Shown one piece after another: positions 17,501 to 23,850 of a stretch of DNA of 64,000 bases (within the stretch, counting starts at the first letter, position 1; each line of letters starts with the position of its first letter). The notes under the pieces were generated by a model, which saw only the letters and a list, made by a program, of their open reading frames with translations, was not told the DNA's origin and did not search any database. The stretch comes from Symbiodinium natans (taxonomy: Eukaryota; Sar; Dinophyceae; Suessiales; Symbiodiniaceae): assembly GCA_905221605.1 (NCBI GenBank), contig CAJNDS010002115.1, positions 127,501 to 191,500 of the forward strand, read 5' to 3'. The translations under genes were made by a program, and so were the position numbers.

Positions 17501-20137
17501 GATGTTCTGGATCGACTAGGAGATCTTTACCCCTACCTAGAGGTGGAAGGCGGCTACAGGATGGACAGTACAGCAGGTCGTGAAGCCCTACGCCTCTACA
17601 AGGAGGTGGTTGAAAGTGGCAGAAACGACCTGAAAGTCCACAAAATCAAGGCGCCTGTGCCCGTGAAGATCAGCACGGAAGACACCTGGTGGGAGGTCCC
17701 CGACGCTAACACTGCGCATGAACCAGTTGCCGCACCCGCTCAGCAAGACAAAACGATCGCCCGATCAGAGGTGGAGTATCCTGTGGTTTCGGACGTGTCG
17801 GAGATCGCTGAGGTCAAGGATGAGGTCGTCCAGGCCGAGTCAGAGAAGGCTGAGTACCTTCCTCTGAACGAGGTCGTGTTCGCCGATGAAGGGGATTATC
17901 GACCTCCCCTGGCATCAGATGGCCGGGCAACAAGCGCAGCTACCCGAAAGGGTAAGTCGTCGGGGCAAAGCGAGGATGTCTACGCCCGCGAGATGTACCA
18001 GGACGCATCCAAAACCCATGGTGCAGAGGAAAGCCAGGAGCCGGATCTCCCGATGACCGGATACTGGTACAATGGGAAGCTCCACGACCTTGAGCCCCTG
18101 CCAAGTGCCGATCTCCGCAAGTATGAACAGCGGGTGAACTTTAGGCACGGCGACCTCAAGCTGCTCAGCATGCTCTTGAGGGGGCACCAGAACGACTGGT
18201 ATGGGCTGGACTTCGACATCGCCATGTGGACGGATGTCGATAAGCTCCTGGATCGTTTCAATGAAGCAACTCATCGAAAATGGGGCGTAAGACAGCTGCT
18301 GCAGGTGACCGCGCAGGACAAAAAGAGGAGGTTCGAGATTCTTGGGATCCGACATGAGATCAGCAACAGCCTGAATCTTTCCCTCTTCCCTGTGCGGGTC
18401 AGAGCAGCCACCGGTCACTCGGAGAAAGTGATGCGCATCGAGTCAGACGAGTTCCTTGCCCGGAGGTTTCTCACCAATGAAAATTTGGATGTCGCTCCAC
18501 AGGTCATATACCACCGCACGGACGCGAAGAGCGTGGAGTCGATTTTGAAATCCGGGATCAAGGTCGCTGGCGGCAGAAAGGGCGGGCGTGCCCATGCCTA
18601 CTTCTCACCTACCACCCTCAAGGACGAGAAGTACACCTCTGGACTCAGGTCAACGCAGCCGTTCCAGATTGCGGTGAATCTGCATGAAGCTCTCCGAGAT
18701 GGCCTCGTCTTCTTTGAGAACAGTACCCGCGGGATTTTGACCCGTGCAGTCGTTGACCCTCGGTATATCCTTTCGTGCGTGGACACCACCACGAACAAGG
18801 TGATTTACGCAAGAACAGGAGAGGCACAGTCTGCAGCCACCCGAGAGGGTGAGCCGGATACTGTTGAACAAGCTTCATCGAGCTCAACAGTCAAAGCCTT
18901 GGCGTCAAGGGCTGTCCCTGAAGACCAGCCCAAGCGAGTCAAGGGCACTGTTGGCGCCTTCCTTGAGGCAAAGAAGGCGAGGACCGACGCTGCTGCGCTG
19001 GAACCCATTGCAGAGCAAGAAGAGGCATCGATGGATGACCAACCGCAGCCTGCACAGGAGATATCCGACACGGAAGAAGCAGAGAGCGATAGCGAAGCCC
19101 CATACGGGAGCTATCCATGCTCGGCCTGCCAGCGCATCGTCCTGCTTGGGCAGCGTTTCTGTATGACGTGCGGTGAGAACCAGTTTCCGGAGTCCAACAA
19201 GGCAAGCCGGCAGTACACTTCGTTCCAGCAAAACCGCCGTACTACACTCCTCAAGCTGACGTACAACGCTCGGAATGAGGATCTCCTGGGACACCTCCGT
19301 GGCATCGCAGAAAAGTTTAGCAAACAGCGGGGCTCAGTCTCCCTGGATGCGCTGATCATACGCGATGCCAAAGACAAGTTCCAACGAGCGAGGAAGCTCA
19401 AGTTCGACTCCATTGCTGACCGGTTGGAACGGGATGCCACCTTCTTCCTGCAGATGATGAGGAACGGAATCACGGTTCAGGATGCGTGCCGAATGGACCT
19501 CCTGGTGAAGGCCGTGCTCCCGGACCCAGGCCGCACGGAAGAGCAGCGGCTTCTGCAGGCGGGGTCGAACTACCTCAGCGGAGCTTCCCGAAAGGGAATG
19601 CCGGGCAAGTTGGTTTACTATGGCGATGCGCCGATGGATGGCCTAAAATCGGCTGGACTGATTGACCAGTTCTCCGAGAACCCCATCGGGATGGCCTACG
19701 GCGGCGCCTTCATCGGCTTCAGCTTCTATGCCGATATCGCCACCCGCTTGTCCGGTGCTCGCACAATCTACAGCTTCAACGGCATTGTGGAACTCAAGCA
19801 TGAAACGCCGGAAGGCATGATTGCCGATCTGCAAATGCTAGCAGCCGAATGCATCCACTCTGCCGAGGAGCAGGAAAGAATCACCGCCTATCACGCCGCC
19901 AAGAATCGAGAGACGGCACAGCAGCGAACGGAGGCTGCCACGACAACCCGTCCCTCGACACAGAGCGCCTCATCAAGAGACACAGCTGTTCGCGGAGCAC
20001 CCTGGCACCAAGGGCAAGAACAGTGGTGGTCAGATCGTGAATGGCGCGAATGGCGTGAGTGGCGTGAGCCAACTAGTCAGGGTTGGGGCTCATCCCGCTG
20101 GAGCAATCAGCGCGGATCGCAGTGGTGGAGCCGCTGA
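11519..20137 (+). CDS. Pol polyprotein: integrase, RT, RNase H plus accessory domains
   Basis: This is a 2,872-residue frame from its first ATG. The frame itself is open from 11333, so an upstream -1 frameshift start is likely. Integrase has the zinc motif H119-H123-C130-C133 and catalytic D164, D226 and E257. RT has the QQADARQAY Asp (D718), an LYGHPDSGG variant of the copia LYGLKQAPR box, and YVDD at 807-810. RNase H shows D1144/D1146, E1188 and D1278. Beyond about 1,360 the protein carries an oxygenase-like domain (1400-1575), an SGNH-like domain (1768-1985), a KptA/Tpt1-like domain (2190-2435), a zinc ribbon (C2534-C2537-C2548-C2551), an orphan region and a Trp/Arg-rich tail. It presumably copies and integrates the element. 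The accessory activities are inferred. Confidence 0.95.
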   Translation: MKKEQLLKAGWVTVIGDPHVKVAHNPKTFRTPAPRYPKYRIRSTWGFKDGEWKQLENKVNMDELDAVYGKVPEGTNMTITVFTMPDGGEDIPDSDVEVHIPKSKKDEASLRAEAESVQHLLSHRPKNPFCPVCQRAKMYAPHARKKGGSSTVHSKGFGDHITIDHIITKDAKDYGFEGQTVAHVVKDVFTKFRYVYPADNKSGEQCYEDLLHFFEVDDNVKVVYSDNALEFDYAVKQLQARHNKSREYVDQNKAVIEREIRTILEGTRANLVQSGLPDQFWPLASQHHAISLNVSKRLDNGLVPWNQRFGSDFQGVLVPFGAKILYWADPKQKQPKRSKFAGTGIEGIFLGYHIQPGFVFKEEYLVAPLQGLNEAIENDAFRTFRAKRLELLEGKFQFPLSPDLKALGNQKPPELDDQHHNAVEERNPHQEEDDFEGGVGPLDEGDRPLGGSARDDIVYPARYDPLDDVPFSVRERLAPATPSFKTKDGIGIPYGYRWDGERLIKQKGLSSLPGIQAKVWSKLTKHKALAEHQASKQAKVDEDYNQAIKHVPAMPVLYGKPEDHRKKMSSLYESKLLEIAQDMYAVVPKILSAKEIESSPEAQAALDKEWKKLVDKGCWVEKRVREYDSVAAEARKTNEKVHFGKIFEIGTLKGSELKENDPNRRYKGRSVFQGNKVLDENSDHALFAEMSSSPASMEAGKILDVFGSQPGFSIQQADARQAYTQALFTGVETWVRLPRNRWPKDWRSMKDPVVPLKLALYGHPDSGGIWERHCETELKKVGFEPVLTDIWKSVFYNADLELLMVIYVDDFKLAGPTKNIQKGWESIATVIDMDPAEVIGRYFGCQHIEETNVKLSKEHHPFHYVFEPENETAAPAKIAEDRWDVIPEVMLAVRHHSYPRKRLYMPTEEDVQMFPTIGPQRYTFQAANGVTEEQQDNMNIARDKCFKQWWTGTTYFDLAARGPEEFGLAVAAARKGKSVRNKAEAKKEVKQNKFVTLSRDQEDKPGSMTKPVTRITYDMKDFLHSCVDRYCELAKVDRSSLKSVSTPFHELRMATPIINETEKTGRLQPIASKVLMKILFAARMARWDLLRATQSLASRVTKWSPDCDLALHRLVSYVNSSIDLTMSGFIGDSIHDCRLWLFSDADFAGEYDSKSTTGCALFLVGPNTYYPINAFSKKQTSITMSSTESEVVSANQGVRAQGLPSLSLWYFLWRGKADRKVGPRAEMKSTSNSVVARIDPELDEIRYGTTRPDGMSIADINGLHVQLPKCFQIRHLEDNQATITLLLSGRAGVLRHTDRTQKVSFGWLRQQYEEGHFRLLNVDTSEQVADVFTKPFTERTKWIHALKLIAHTYKSVDPQAGRNSVSKSVPAAPKSVCIPTDQLEHVAKLLRRADRYDFEDFEQVAEMMYDNLRMSSSRLRSVVRSGTELAPKYFVFGLWTHGGCFGLTKRTGQMSQLCRYINGFIRKHAPKHFTWTSFVINFMGRAGVHSDKFNLRGSQNWSFGFGPYQGGELWVEDPDKRMDAFTDEAGKTWLGRNLQTCRKPVLLNPHLRHAVQPFTGNRHSLIAYSSGGWTKLSEDDKQLLRGTDFRTPRAQLKHACVCLCASPHDEGGRNSPKTTPETVESFLRASIENAQTYTTCTSASVEPAVPTLSVLAGSLQVVSSIEALGTMSRLVAHGEGYSCDTGLEGRPLALQGHLNMLVNAGLSVEYLQLQAGKEYDALLKSYEVFPPQTIASLSLNDPEIPTPNLLKLARISNEGLSKLQPTERLRRSRFLLVVTDSVTSLGRQNTKGKWKFSIPEEEIFMAALTLRYTSDKLHMCWGKTLSWLTWQVQEEIQAIRAKYGSECEIDVIVWWSGNEVAGRRGCIPTRLAPGAAYSTSQTSAEDVARKVRRCADALATLAGEPHIGFVRIVGNVDHETYNLHPAYNEFISKMFHEFTCRGLQVQNATSQAMKLSYYDDFHLWDTPENRKQIQDYIYTTALLGDLEKEASRYADVLDRLGDLYPYLEVEGGYRMDSTAGREALRLYKEVVESGRNDLKVHKIKAPVPVKISTEDTWWEVPDANTAHEPVAAPAQQDKTIARSEVEYPVVSDVSEIAEVKDEVVQAESEKAEYLPLNEVVFADEGDYRPPLASDGRATSAATRKGKSSGQSEDVYAREMYQDASKTHGAEESQEPDLPMTGYWYNGKLHDLEPLPSADLRKYEQRVNFRHGDLKLLSMLLRGHQNDWYGLDFDIAMWTDVDKLLDRFNEATHRKWGVRQLLQVTAQDKKRRFEILGIRHEISNSLNLSLFPVRVRAATGHSEKVMRIESDEFLARRFLTNENLDVAPQVIYHRTDAKSVESILKSGIKVAGGRKGGRAHAYFSPTTLKDEKYTSGLRSTQPFQIAVNLHEALRDGLVFFENSTRGILTRAVVDPRYILSCVDTTTNKVIYARTGEAQSAATREGEPDTVEQASSSSTVKALASRAVPEDQPKRVKGTVGAFLEAKKARTDAAALEPIAEQEEASMDDQPQPAQEISDTEEAESDSEAPYGSYPCSACQRIVLLGQRFCMTCGENQFPESNKASRQYTSFQQNRRTTLLKLTYNARNEDLLGHLRGIAEKFSKQRGSVSLDALIIRDAKDKFQRARKLKFDSIADRLERDATFFLQMMRNGITVQDACRMDLLVKAVLPDPGRTEEQRLLQAGSNYLSGASRKGMPGKLVYYGDAPMDGLKSAGLIDQFSENPIGMAYGGAFIGFSFYADIATRLSGARTIYSFNGIVELKHETPEGMIADLQMLAAECIHSAEEQERITAYHAAKNRETAQQRTEAATTTRPSTQSASSRDTAVRGAPWHQGQEQWWSDREWREWREWREPTSQGWGSSRWSNQRGSQWWSR
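14436..14445 (+). repeat. GNRA hairpin copy (CCCGAAAGGG)
   Basis: CCCGAAAGGG is flanked by CAGCTG upstream and TAAGTCGG downstream; the next pair is G-T. It encodes ARKGKS in the linker between the RT core and RNase H. Confidence 0.8.
15716..16243 (+). other. 2OG-Fe(II) oxygenase-like domain in Pol
   Basis: Pol residues about 1400-1575. The iron triad is visible as H1489-S-D1491 (GVHSDKFN) and H1553. The 2-oxoglutarate-binding Arg is R1562 in an H-x8-R-x-S arrangement (HAVQPFTGNRHS). Between them lies FGFGPYQGGELWVED, a glycine turn resembling the G-x-GGxL segment of TET/JBP-like and related nucleic-acid oxygenases. The 61-residue gap between D1491 and H1553 is normal for the fold. Substrate is unknown. 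Oxidation of a base or a protein side chain are the two obvious options. Confidence 0.72.
16820..17473 (+). other. SGNH/GDSL-hydrolase-like domain in Pol
   Basis: Pol residues about 1768-1985. Block I appears as LLVVTDSVTS, with D1780 and candidate nucleophile S1781 (Thr replaces the usual Gly). Block III is VIVWWSGNEV, with G1857-N1858. Block V is YYDDFHLWD, giving D1959-x-x-H1962. Order and spacing fit the family, but overall similarity is weak, so this is a motif-level call. CR1/L2 LINE ORF1 proteins independently carry an SGNH esterase. Confidence 0.55.
17943..17952 (+). repeat. GNRA hairpin copy (CCCGAAAGGG)
   Basis: The stem gains an A-T pair (ACCC-GAAA-GGGT), followed by AAGTCG. It encodes ATRKGKS in the linker between the SGNH-like and KptA-like domains. 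Confidence 0.8.
18086..18823 (+). other. KptA/Tpt1-like RNA 2'-phosphotransferase domain in Pol
   Basis: Pol residues about 2190-2435. Landmarks occur in family order: LLRGH (R2221, H2223; the family usually has adjacent Arg-His), DKKRRFEI (R2271), RAATGHS (H2300), YHRT (H2332), and GRAHAYFS (R2357, H2359). Tpt1/KptA transfers an RNA 2'-phosphate to NAD+, and some relatives ADP-ribosylate nucleic-acid ends. Both winged-helix and ADP-ribosyltransferase lobes seem present. The inserted Gly between R2221 and H2223 is odd and could affect catalysis. Confidence 0.82.
18840..18849 (+). repeat. GNRA hairpin copy with GAGA loop
   Basis: CCCGAGAGGG keeps a GNRA tetraloop (GAGA) despite the loop change. 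The stem extends with A-T and C-G pairs, then AGCCGG. It encodes ATREGEPD directly after the KptA-like domain. Confidence 0.8.
19106..19183 (+). other. Zinc ribbon in Pol
   Basis: Residues C2534-x2-C2537 and C2548-x2-C2551 form a two-knuckle zinc ribbon (YPCSAC ... FCMTCGE). It follows an acidic linker and precedes the last, unassigned domain. Confidence 0.75.
19587..19596 (+). repeat. GNRA hairpin copy (CCCGAAAGGG)
   Basis: The stem extends as TTCCC-GAAA-GGGAA, a T-A pair where other copies have A-T or G-C, then TGCCGGG. It encodes SRKGMPG. Confidence 0.8.
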
Positions 20138-20223
20138 ATGCCCATCTTGTATGCACAATAGCTCAAGTTTTGCTTTTCCCTTCACCTTTGCTTCGGTCAT
20201 AGCGAGTGGGACAACACGGGCCA

Positions 20224-20233
20224 CCCGAAAGGG
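20224..20233 (+). repeat. GNRA hairpin copy in the 3' untranslated region
   Basis: CACCC-GAAA-GGGTG has a five-pair stem and is followed by TGTCG. It lies after the Pol stop, so the motif is not kept only for its peptide. Confidence 0.8.
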
Positions 20234-20277
20234 TGTGTCGTAATCCTCTGTCCACCTTAGCTTGTGCCAAGCACGGT

Positions 20278-20285
20278 GAGGGGGG
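20278..20285 (+). promoter_or_regulatory. Polypurine tract
   Basis: GAGGGGGG directly abuts the 3' LTR, the expected site for plus-strand priming in LTR-element reverse transcription. Confidence 0.75.
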
Positions 20286-20428
20286 TGTAGTTTTTCATGT
20301 AGGAATTACACTCCTTTTGCGAGCTGTGCATAACATCACTTTACCCTCGACTGTGGCTCAAGTTGCCGATAAAAAGAGGCGTACTTAACGGTTTACATGT
20401 TCCCTCATGTGCTGACCTGTAAACTTCA
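20286..20428 (+). repeat. 3' LTR (143 bp)
   Basis: Same ends and length as the 5' LTR with one substitution. It is followed immediately by the AACAG target duplication. Confidence 0.97.
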
Positions 20429-20433
20429 AACAG
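20429..20433. repeat. Target site duplication, right copy (AACAG)
   Basis: Identical to 8034-8038. Confidence 0.92.
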
Positions 20434-20691
20434 CCGGCTCCTCTCTAGAAGCGAGCGCACGTGCGGTGAAGGGTGAAGGGTTTGAGGGAGCTGAGGCCCT
20501 TACCTTGAAGCTAAAGCTCCAGTTCATACCCTCGTCGCATGAGTAGAGGCCTTGGGCCTCAGGCGATCTTGCTTGGGGGCTTACGGCTTCGGCTCGAGCT
20601 AAAGTTTCCAGGGGGCCCCCCTCAAGTACGAATTTGACATTGCTTACGTTTCCACCAGTTTTGGTGGGAAGCTCGGCTTGGGATCCTAAAG

Positions 20692-20807
20692 CCCAGAGAA
20701 CCCAATACTCCTTAATTGAGGAATATACCTTGAATTATACAGGGATCCTTATTATGATTTAAGGAATATTCCTTAATTCTTAATTAAGGTGTATTGGGCT
20801 CTTTGGG
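20692..20807. mobile_element. MITE-like element, family A copy 1
   Basis: Imperfect inverted ends CCCAGAGAACCCAATAC and GTATTGGGCTCTTTGGG enclose an AT-rich interior with further CCTTAATT/AATTAAGG palindromes. A second copy lies at 54996-55097. It has no coding capacity. Confidence 0.8.
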
Positions 20808-21002
20808 TGAGCCTAAGCTTGTAGACCCGAAGCCTCTCGGTTAGGGGTTGAAGGGTTTGGAGGCGTTGATGGTTCAGAGCTCCTTCATGACCCCTGACCC
20901 TCACAGCGCCACAAGAATTCACTAGCCCTGCGTAAACCTCAAATCGCTACCCCCTTTGAACCTCCCCCCCCCCCCCCCCCCCCCCTTGCAAACCTAATTA
21001 AC

Positions 21003-21125
21003 AGCCAGCGCCAAAGCCTGGAAACTCCTTGGAATCCCAACATCGAGGTCGTCTTGACCCCTGACTTGCTGAAGAGAATGTGGTGTGCTGGCGAGATCGT
21101 GACGGCCTTCAAGCCGCGGGGCTGA
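21003..21125 (+). CDS. Candidate terminal exon
   Basis: The frame includes NPNIEVVLTPDLLKRMWCAG and EIVTAFKPRG, ending at TGA 21123-21125. Composition is coding-like. It follows a C20 homopolymer (about 20966-20985). Family not recognised. Confidence 0.4.
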   Translation, partial: SQRQSLETPWNPNIEVVLTPDLLKRMWCAGEIVTAFKPRG

Positions 21126-21404
21126 AAAACTCGAGAATTTTGGGGGGAGCTCCGTTGTTTTTTTTTTTCTTCGGGTTCGGAAGGGCTGAGGGGGGTTTGG
21201 GGTTTGGGCGGTTTTGGGGTTTGGGCGGTTTGGGGGTTTAGGGTTTCGGGGTCGGAGGTTTGGGGTTAGGTTAGGCTTCAGGGTTTTATTTCAGGTCCTC
21301 CGAGGCGATCCTGGAACCTTGATTCTACCACGAAGCCCTATTCAACCCCAAACCCTTGAAACTGATGGCACTAACAGCACTTATCTTGGATACCATTCGA
21401 CTGC

Positions 21405-21448
21405 CATACCCTAAACCCTAAACCCTAAACCCTAAACCCTAAACCCTG
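21405..21448 (-). repeat. (CCCTAAA)n array
   Basis: Six units, just upstream of the open frame at 21490. Confidence 0.9.
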
Positions 21449-21489
21449 AACGTTTACCCTTTTAGCATCCAATCTCTCTTTCCGCTGCC

Positions 21490-21741
21490 ATGTGGCTCGC
21501 GTGCAAGTATGCAGCTTTGATGGTGGTTGCGCTGGGGCGCGCAACCATCACGCCCGAGGACCCTGAAGTTTCCTCACTGGTGCATCTGACATACGCGGAC
21601 TTTTCACTCCAGCAGGCGAAAAACCGCAAGACTTCCTCGCATGATGGCCCTAAGAAGCCGAAGCCGACCGACAACAAGGATAAGTCATCTGCTGCTGATG
21701 CTGACAAGTCCGACGTTCGAGGATTTCTCTCCCCCATCTGA
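21490..21741 (+). CDS. Small open frame, 83 aa
   Basis: An ATG-to-TGA frame starts MWLACKYAALMVVALGRATI, a plausible hydrophobic leader or single helix. It then becomes Lys/Asp/Ser-rich (KKPKPTDNKDKSSAADADKS). It could be a whole small gene or one exon. No family is recognised. Confidence 0.4.
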   Translation: MWLACKYAALMVVALGRATITPEDPEVSSLVHLTYADFSLQQAKNRKTSSHDGPKKPKPTDNKDKSSAADADKSDVRGFLSPI

Positions 21742-22350
21742 GAGCGAGGAGCGGAGAGCAAAGATTCTTAGTCTTTGAATCGTAAGACATCTTACATTAA
21801 ACTGCGAATATCGAAATGCCATGGGGAGGCCAAGAATCTCTGTAGATTGGATGCCGCACTGAGCAAATCATCGCGAGTGAGAAAAAGGAAGAGCGCCTAC
21901 TGAGCCCTTTTGAACATGTCTAGCAGGTACCGTCCTGATCGACCGCCTAGTTACATAAGTTCCCTCTCCCCCGCCCCTTAACGGTAGACCCTTTAGTGTG
22001 GTAGCTTTCCTGTTTCTGAGGTAACTGGGCAGGAGGTGGTCAGGCTCTGTTGTACACAGTTATTGAAGCCCGTGCAGACCTAGGCAGCTGTAGCTCCCCG
22101 CTTGAAGGGGGGGGACTTGTCACCTTCAGCTGATGATCTTTTGACTGATGCGGATTATTCATGTTGAATCTTTGCTGCGGTGCTGAAGACCCCCCCGCAG
22201 CATGTGCTCAATCGATTCCGTCCTACCCTGAATGCCCTTTTGGCGATATCCCCTGCAGGTATAAGCTGCCCCGGGGTACCAGTTTCTCCATGTTGCCATT
22301 TCCGACCATGTACCCCGCGTTGCCGTGGCTAGTCGGGTGGCAAAAAAAAA
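21742..22350. other. No recognisable gene
   Basis: Mixed unique sequence. A string at 22319-22345 (TTGCCGTGGCTAGTCGGGTG, then GCAAAA) recurs nearly intact at 50056. Confidence 0.5.
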
Positions 22351-22416
22351 ACCCTAAACCCTAAGCCCTAAACCCTAAACCCTAAACCCTAAATAAACCC
22401 TGAACCCTAAACCCTA
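22351..22416 (-). repeat. (CCCTAAA)n array, imperfect
   Basis: About nine units with CCCTAAG, CCCTAAATAAA and CCCTGAA variants. It follows the GGGTGGCAAAA motif. Confidence 0.9.
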
Positions 22417-23115
22417 TGAATGATAGGATATTACTGATATTACCCCAGAGTCCGAAGTTTGGGCAGTGAGACTCGGCGAGGTAGAGCTGAGGTCCTCAGG
22501 TTTCCGTGCGGAAAAAGGGTGTTTGCTTGGGATTTTGTTGTCCTGTGCCCGCATACCCTTCGCACCCAACGGGAGAGAACTTAAGATCCCTGAGCAGGAA
22601 CAAGGTCAACACGGTGGTGATGAAGTGTGGTGACATTGTGCCGCTGTCGACACAGGACTCCCAAAACGTCCGCACACATGTTGGACTCTCCCACCCTAAA
22701 CCCTCAACCCCCCATCGGTGTCAACCCGCCAACGCGACAGCCCTCAAGCTGCCCTTGAACTAAGAAGAAGAACATGCCTGGGTTCATAGTAAAGGCCCCT
22801 ATACAGTCTAAGGTTTGATTTAGGGATAATGGGCTCTGGGTAAACCGGAGGGCGCAATATAAAAGCATCTCCAGCCATGAGGGCCATAGCAGCTGACAGC
22901 AGCTGGTTCCGATTGAACTCGCTCGAACCCTACTCATCACTGATCCACTCCACGAATCAACTGGCTTTCTGCGTTGCATTTGGGTGCGTTATGTGGAAAC
23001 AAAACTGTCGTCGTACCTGGCTGTGGGGTGGAGTTGAGGGGGGGTTGTATGAGGGGCGGTCTCTGGAACTGGCGGCATTTGTCAGTTTGGGGTTTAGGGT
23101 GTAGGGTTTAGGGCC
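22417..23115. other. Mostly noncoding
   Basis: I see no assignable exon. Short hydrophobic frames near 22877-23000 are not supported by splice sites. Confidence 0.4.
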
Positions 23116-23313
23116 GGATCCTGGGCCAAAGAGGATATCTTCCCCCGCAAGGACACAGAAGAGATCAACGGCATATGGACGGAGGACGAGAAGAAACTTC
23201 TGGGAGGTCACGGCATCAGCATGGACGACGTGAGGGAGGCCTTGCAGATCCTTTGGGGACATCACTGGCATGGGCAGTGTCTCCTGAGCAATAGTTGCGA
23301 TTATGGATCCTGA
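23116..23313 (+). CDS. Candidate exon, 65-codon open frame
   Basis: The frame reads SWAKEDIFPRKDTEEINGIW and TEDEKKLLGGHGISMDDVRE, then ALQILWGH. It is acidic, helical-looking and coding-like, ending at TGA 23311. It comes after TTTAGGG-like sequence, so it does not obey the bracketing rule at its left edge. Family not recognised. Confidence 0.45.
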   Translation, partial: GSWAKEDIFPRKDTEEINGIWTEDEKKLLGGHGISMDDVREALQILWGHHWHGQCLLSNSCDYGS

Positions 23314-23713
23314 ATGTGCTCGGGTAGCTTTCCCGGAGAAACGGCAACATAACCTTCTCATGGAAAAGAACATGTGCTGGTTCAGGGCATCTAAACAGGA
23401 TCGGCCTCGAGATGCTCCAGACGGCCCTGAACCCCAAAATCAGCCCGAAGCCCCCGACCCTAAACTTGTTTGTAGTGGTCCCAGAGGGCGGGTGGCAAAA
23501 AAAACTTGTTTGTAAGTGGCATGCAGGGGATACATCTGAGGTTTAGTGTTCCTTCGGGAGGTTGGCGGGTGGGCTGAACAAACACCCTCCACTTCCTTGT
23601 GTAGGGTTTAGGGCTACTGTGAACCGAGGCCTGCTTTGAAAAGGGTTTTCCTCTTGCATGCTTGCCGGCAGCCTCAAAGTTCCCCAAAAAGGAGGGTTCT
23701 CCTCTTTCGTCAG

Positions 23714-23800
23714 GCCTACGCGTGGCTCCAAGGCCTCGACACCATCTCGATGCCTCGCTTTGGAGGCTTGGAGATCCGCGAGCAGGCCGGTGATTCATAA
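23714..23800 (+). CDS. Candidate last exon
   Basis: After TTTCGTCAG the frame reads AYAWLQGLDTISMPRFGGLE and IREQAGDS, then TAA. Codon use is coding-like. Family not recognised. Confidence 0.45.
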   Translation, partial: AYAWLQGLDTISMPRFGGLEIREQAGDS

Positions 23801-23850
23801 ACCTTGAGAGCCCTGTTAAAGTCATTGAATTTTGAAGGCCACCAAGCCTT

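Larger units (their letters stand above)
8039..20428 (+). mobile_element. Complete Ty1/copia-type LTR retrotransposon with an extended Pol
   Basis: This is a 12,390-bp element with 143-bp LTRs, a 5-bp target duplication, gag-protease in one frame and integrase, reverse transcriptase and RNase H in the next. Integrase precedes RT, which defines the Ty1/copia (Pseudoviridae-like) order. Copia Pol proteins usually stop shortly after RNase H. Here the frame runs on for about 1,500 residues with 2OG-Fe(II) oxygenase-like, SGNH-like and KptA-like domains. Both frames are uninterrupted and the LTRs differ at one base, so the insertion is recent and may be functional. The element also carries at least seven GNRA hairpins of one family. 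Confidence 0.97.

Noticed and set aside
11534-19834. Many antisense open frames inside the retrotransposon
   Set aside because: The sense frame shows catalytic motifs throughout; antisense frames are shadows with no recognisable domains.
19597-19850. Second ADP-ribosyltransferase domain in Pol
   Set aside because: LVYYGD and FSFYAD loosely recall the fold, but no NAD-binding His or catalytic residue set can be placed; left as an orphan domain.
11519-20137. Envelope-like protein downstream of RNase H
   Set aside because: No signal peptide or transmembrane segment is visible in the 1,500-residue extension.
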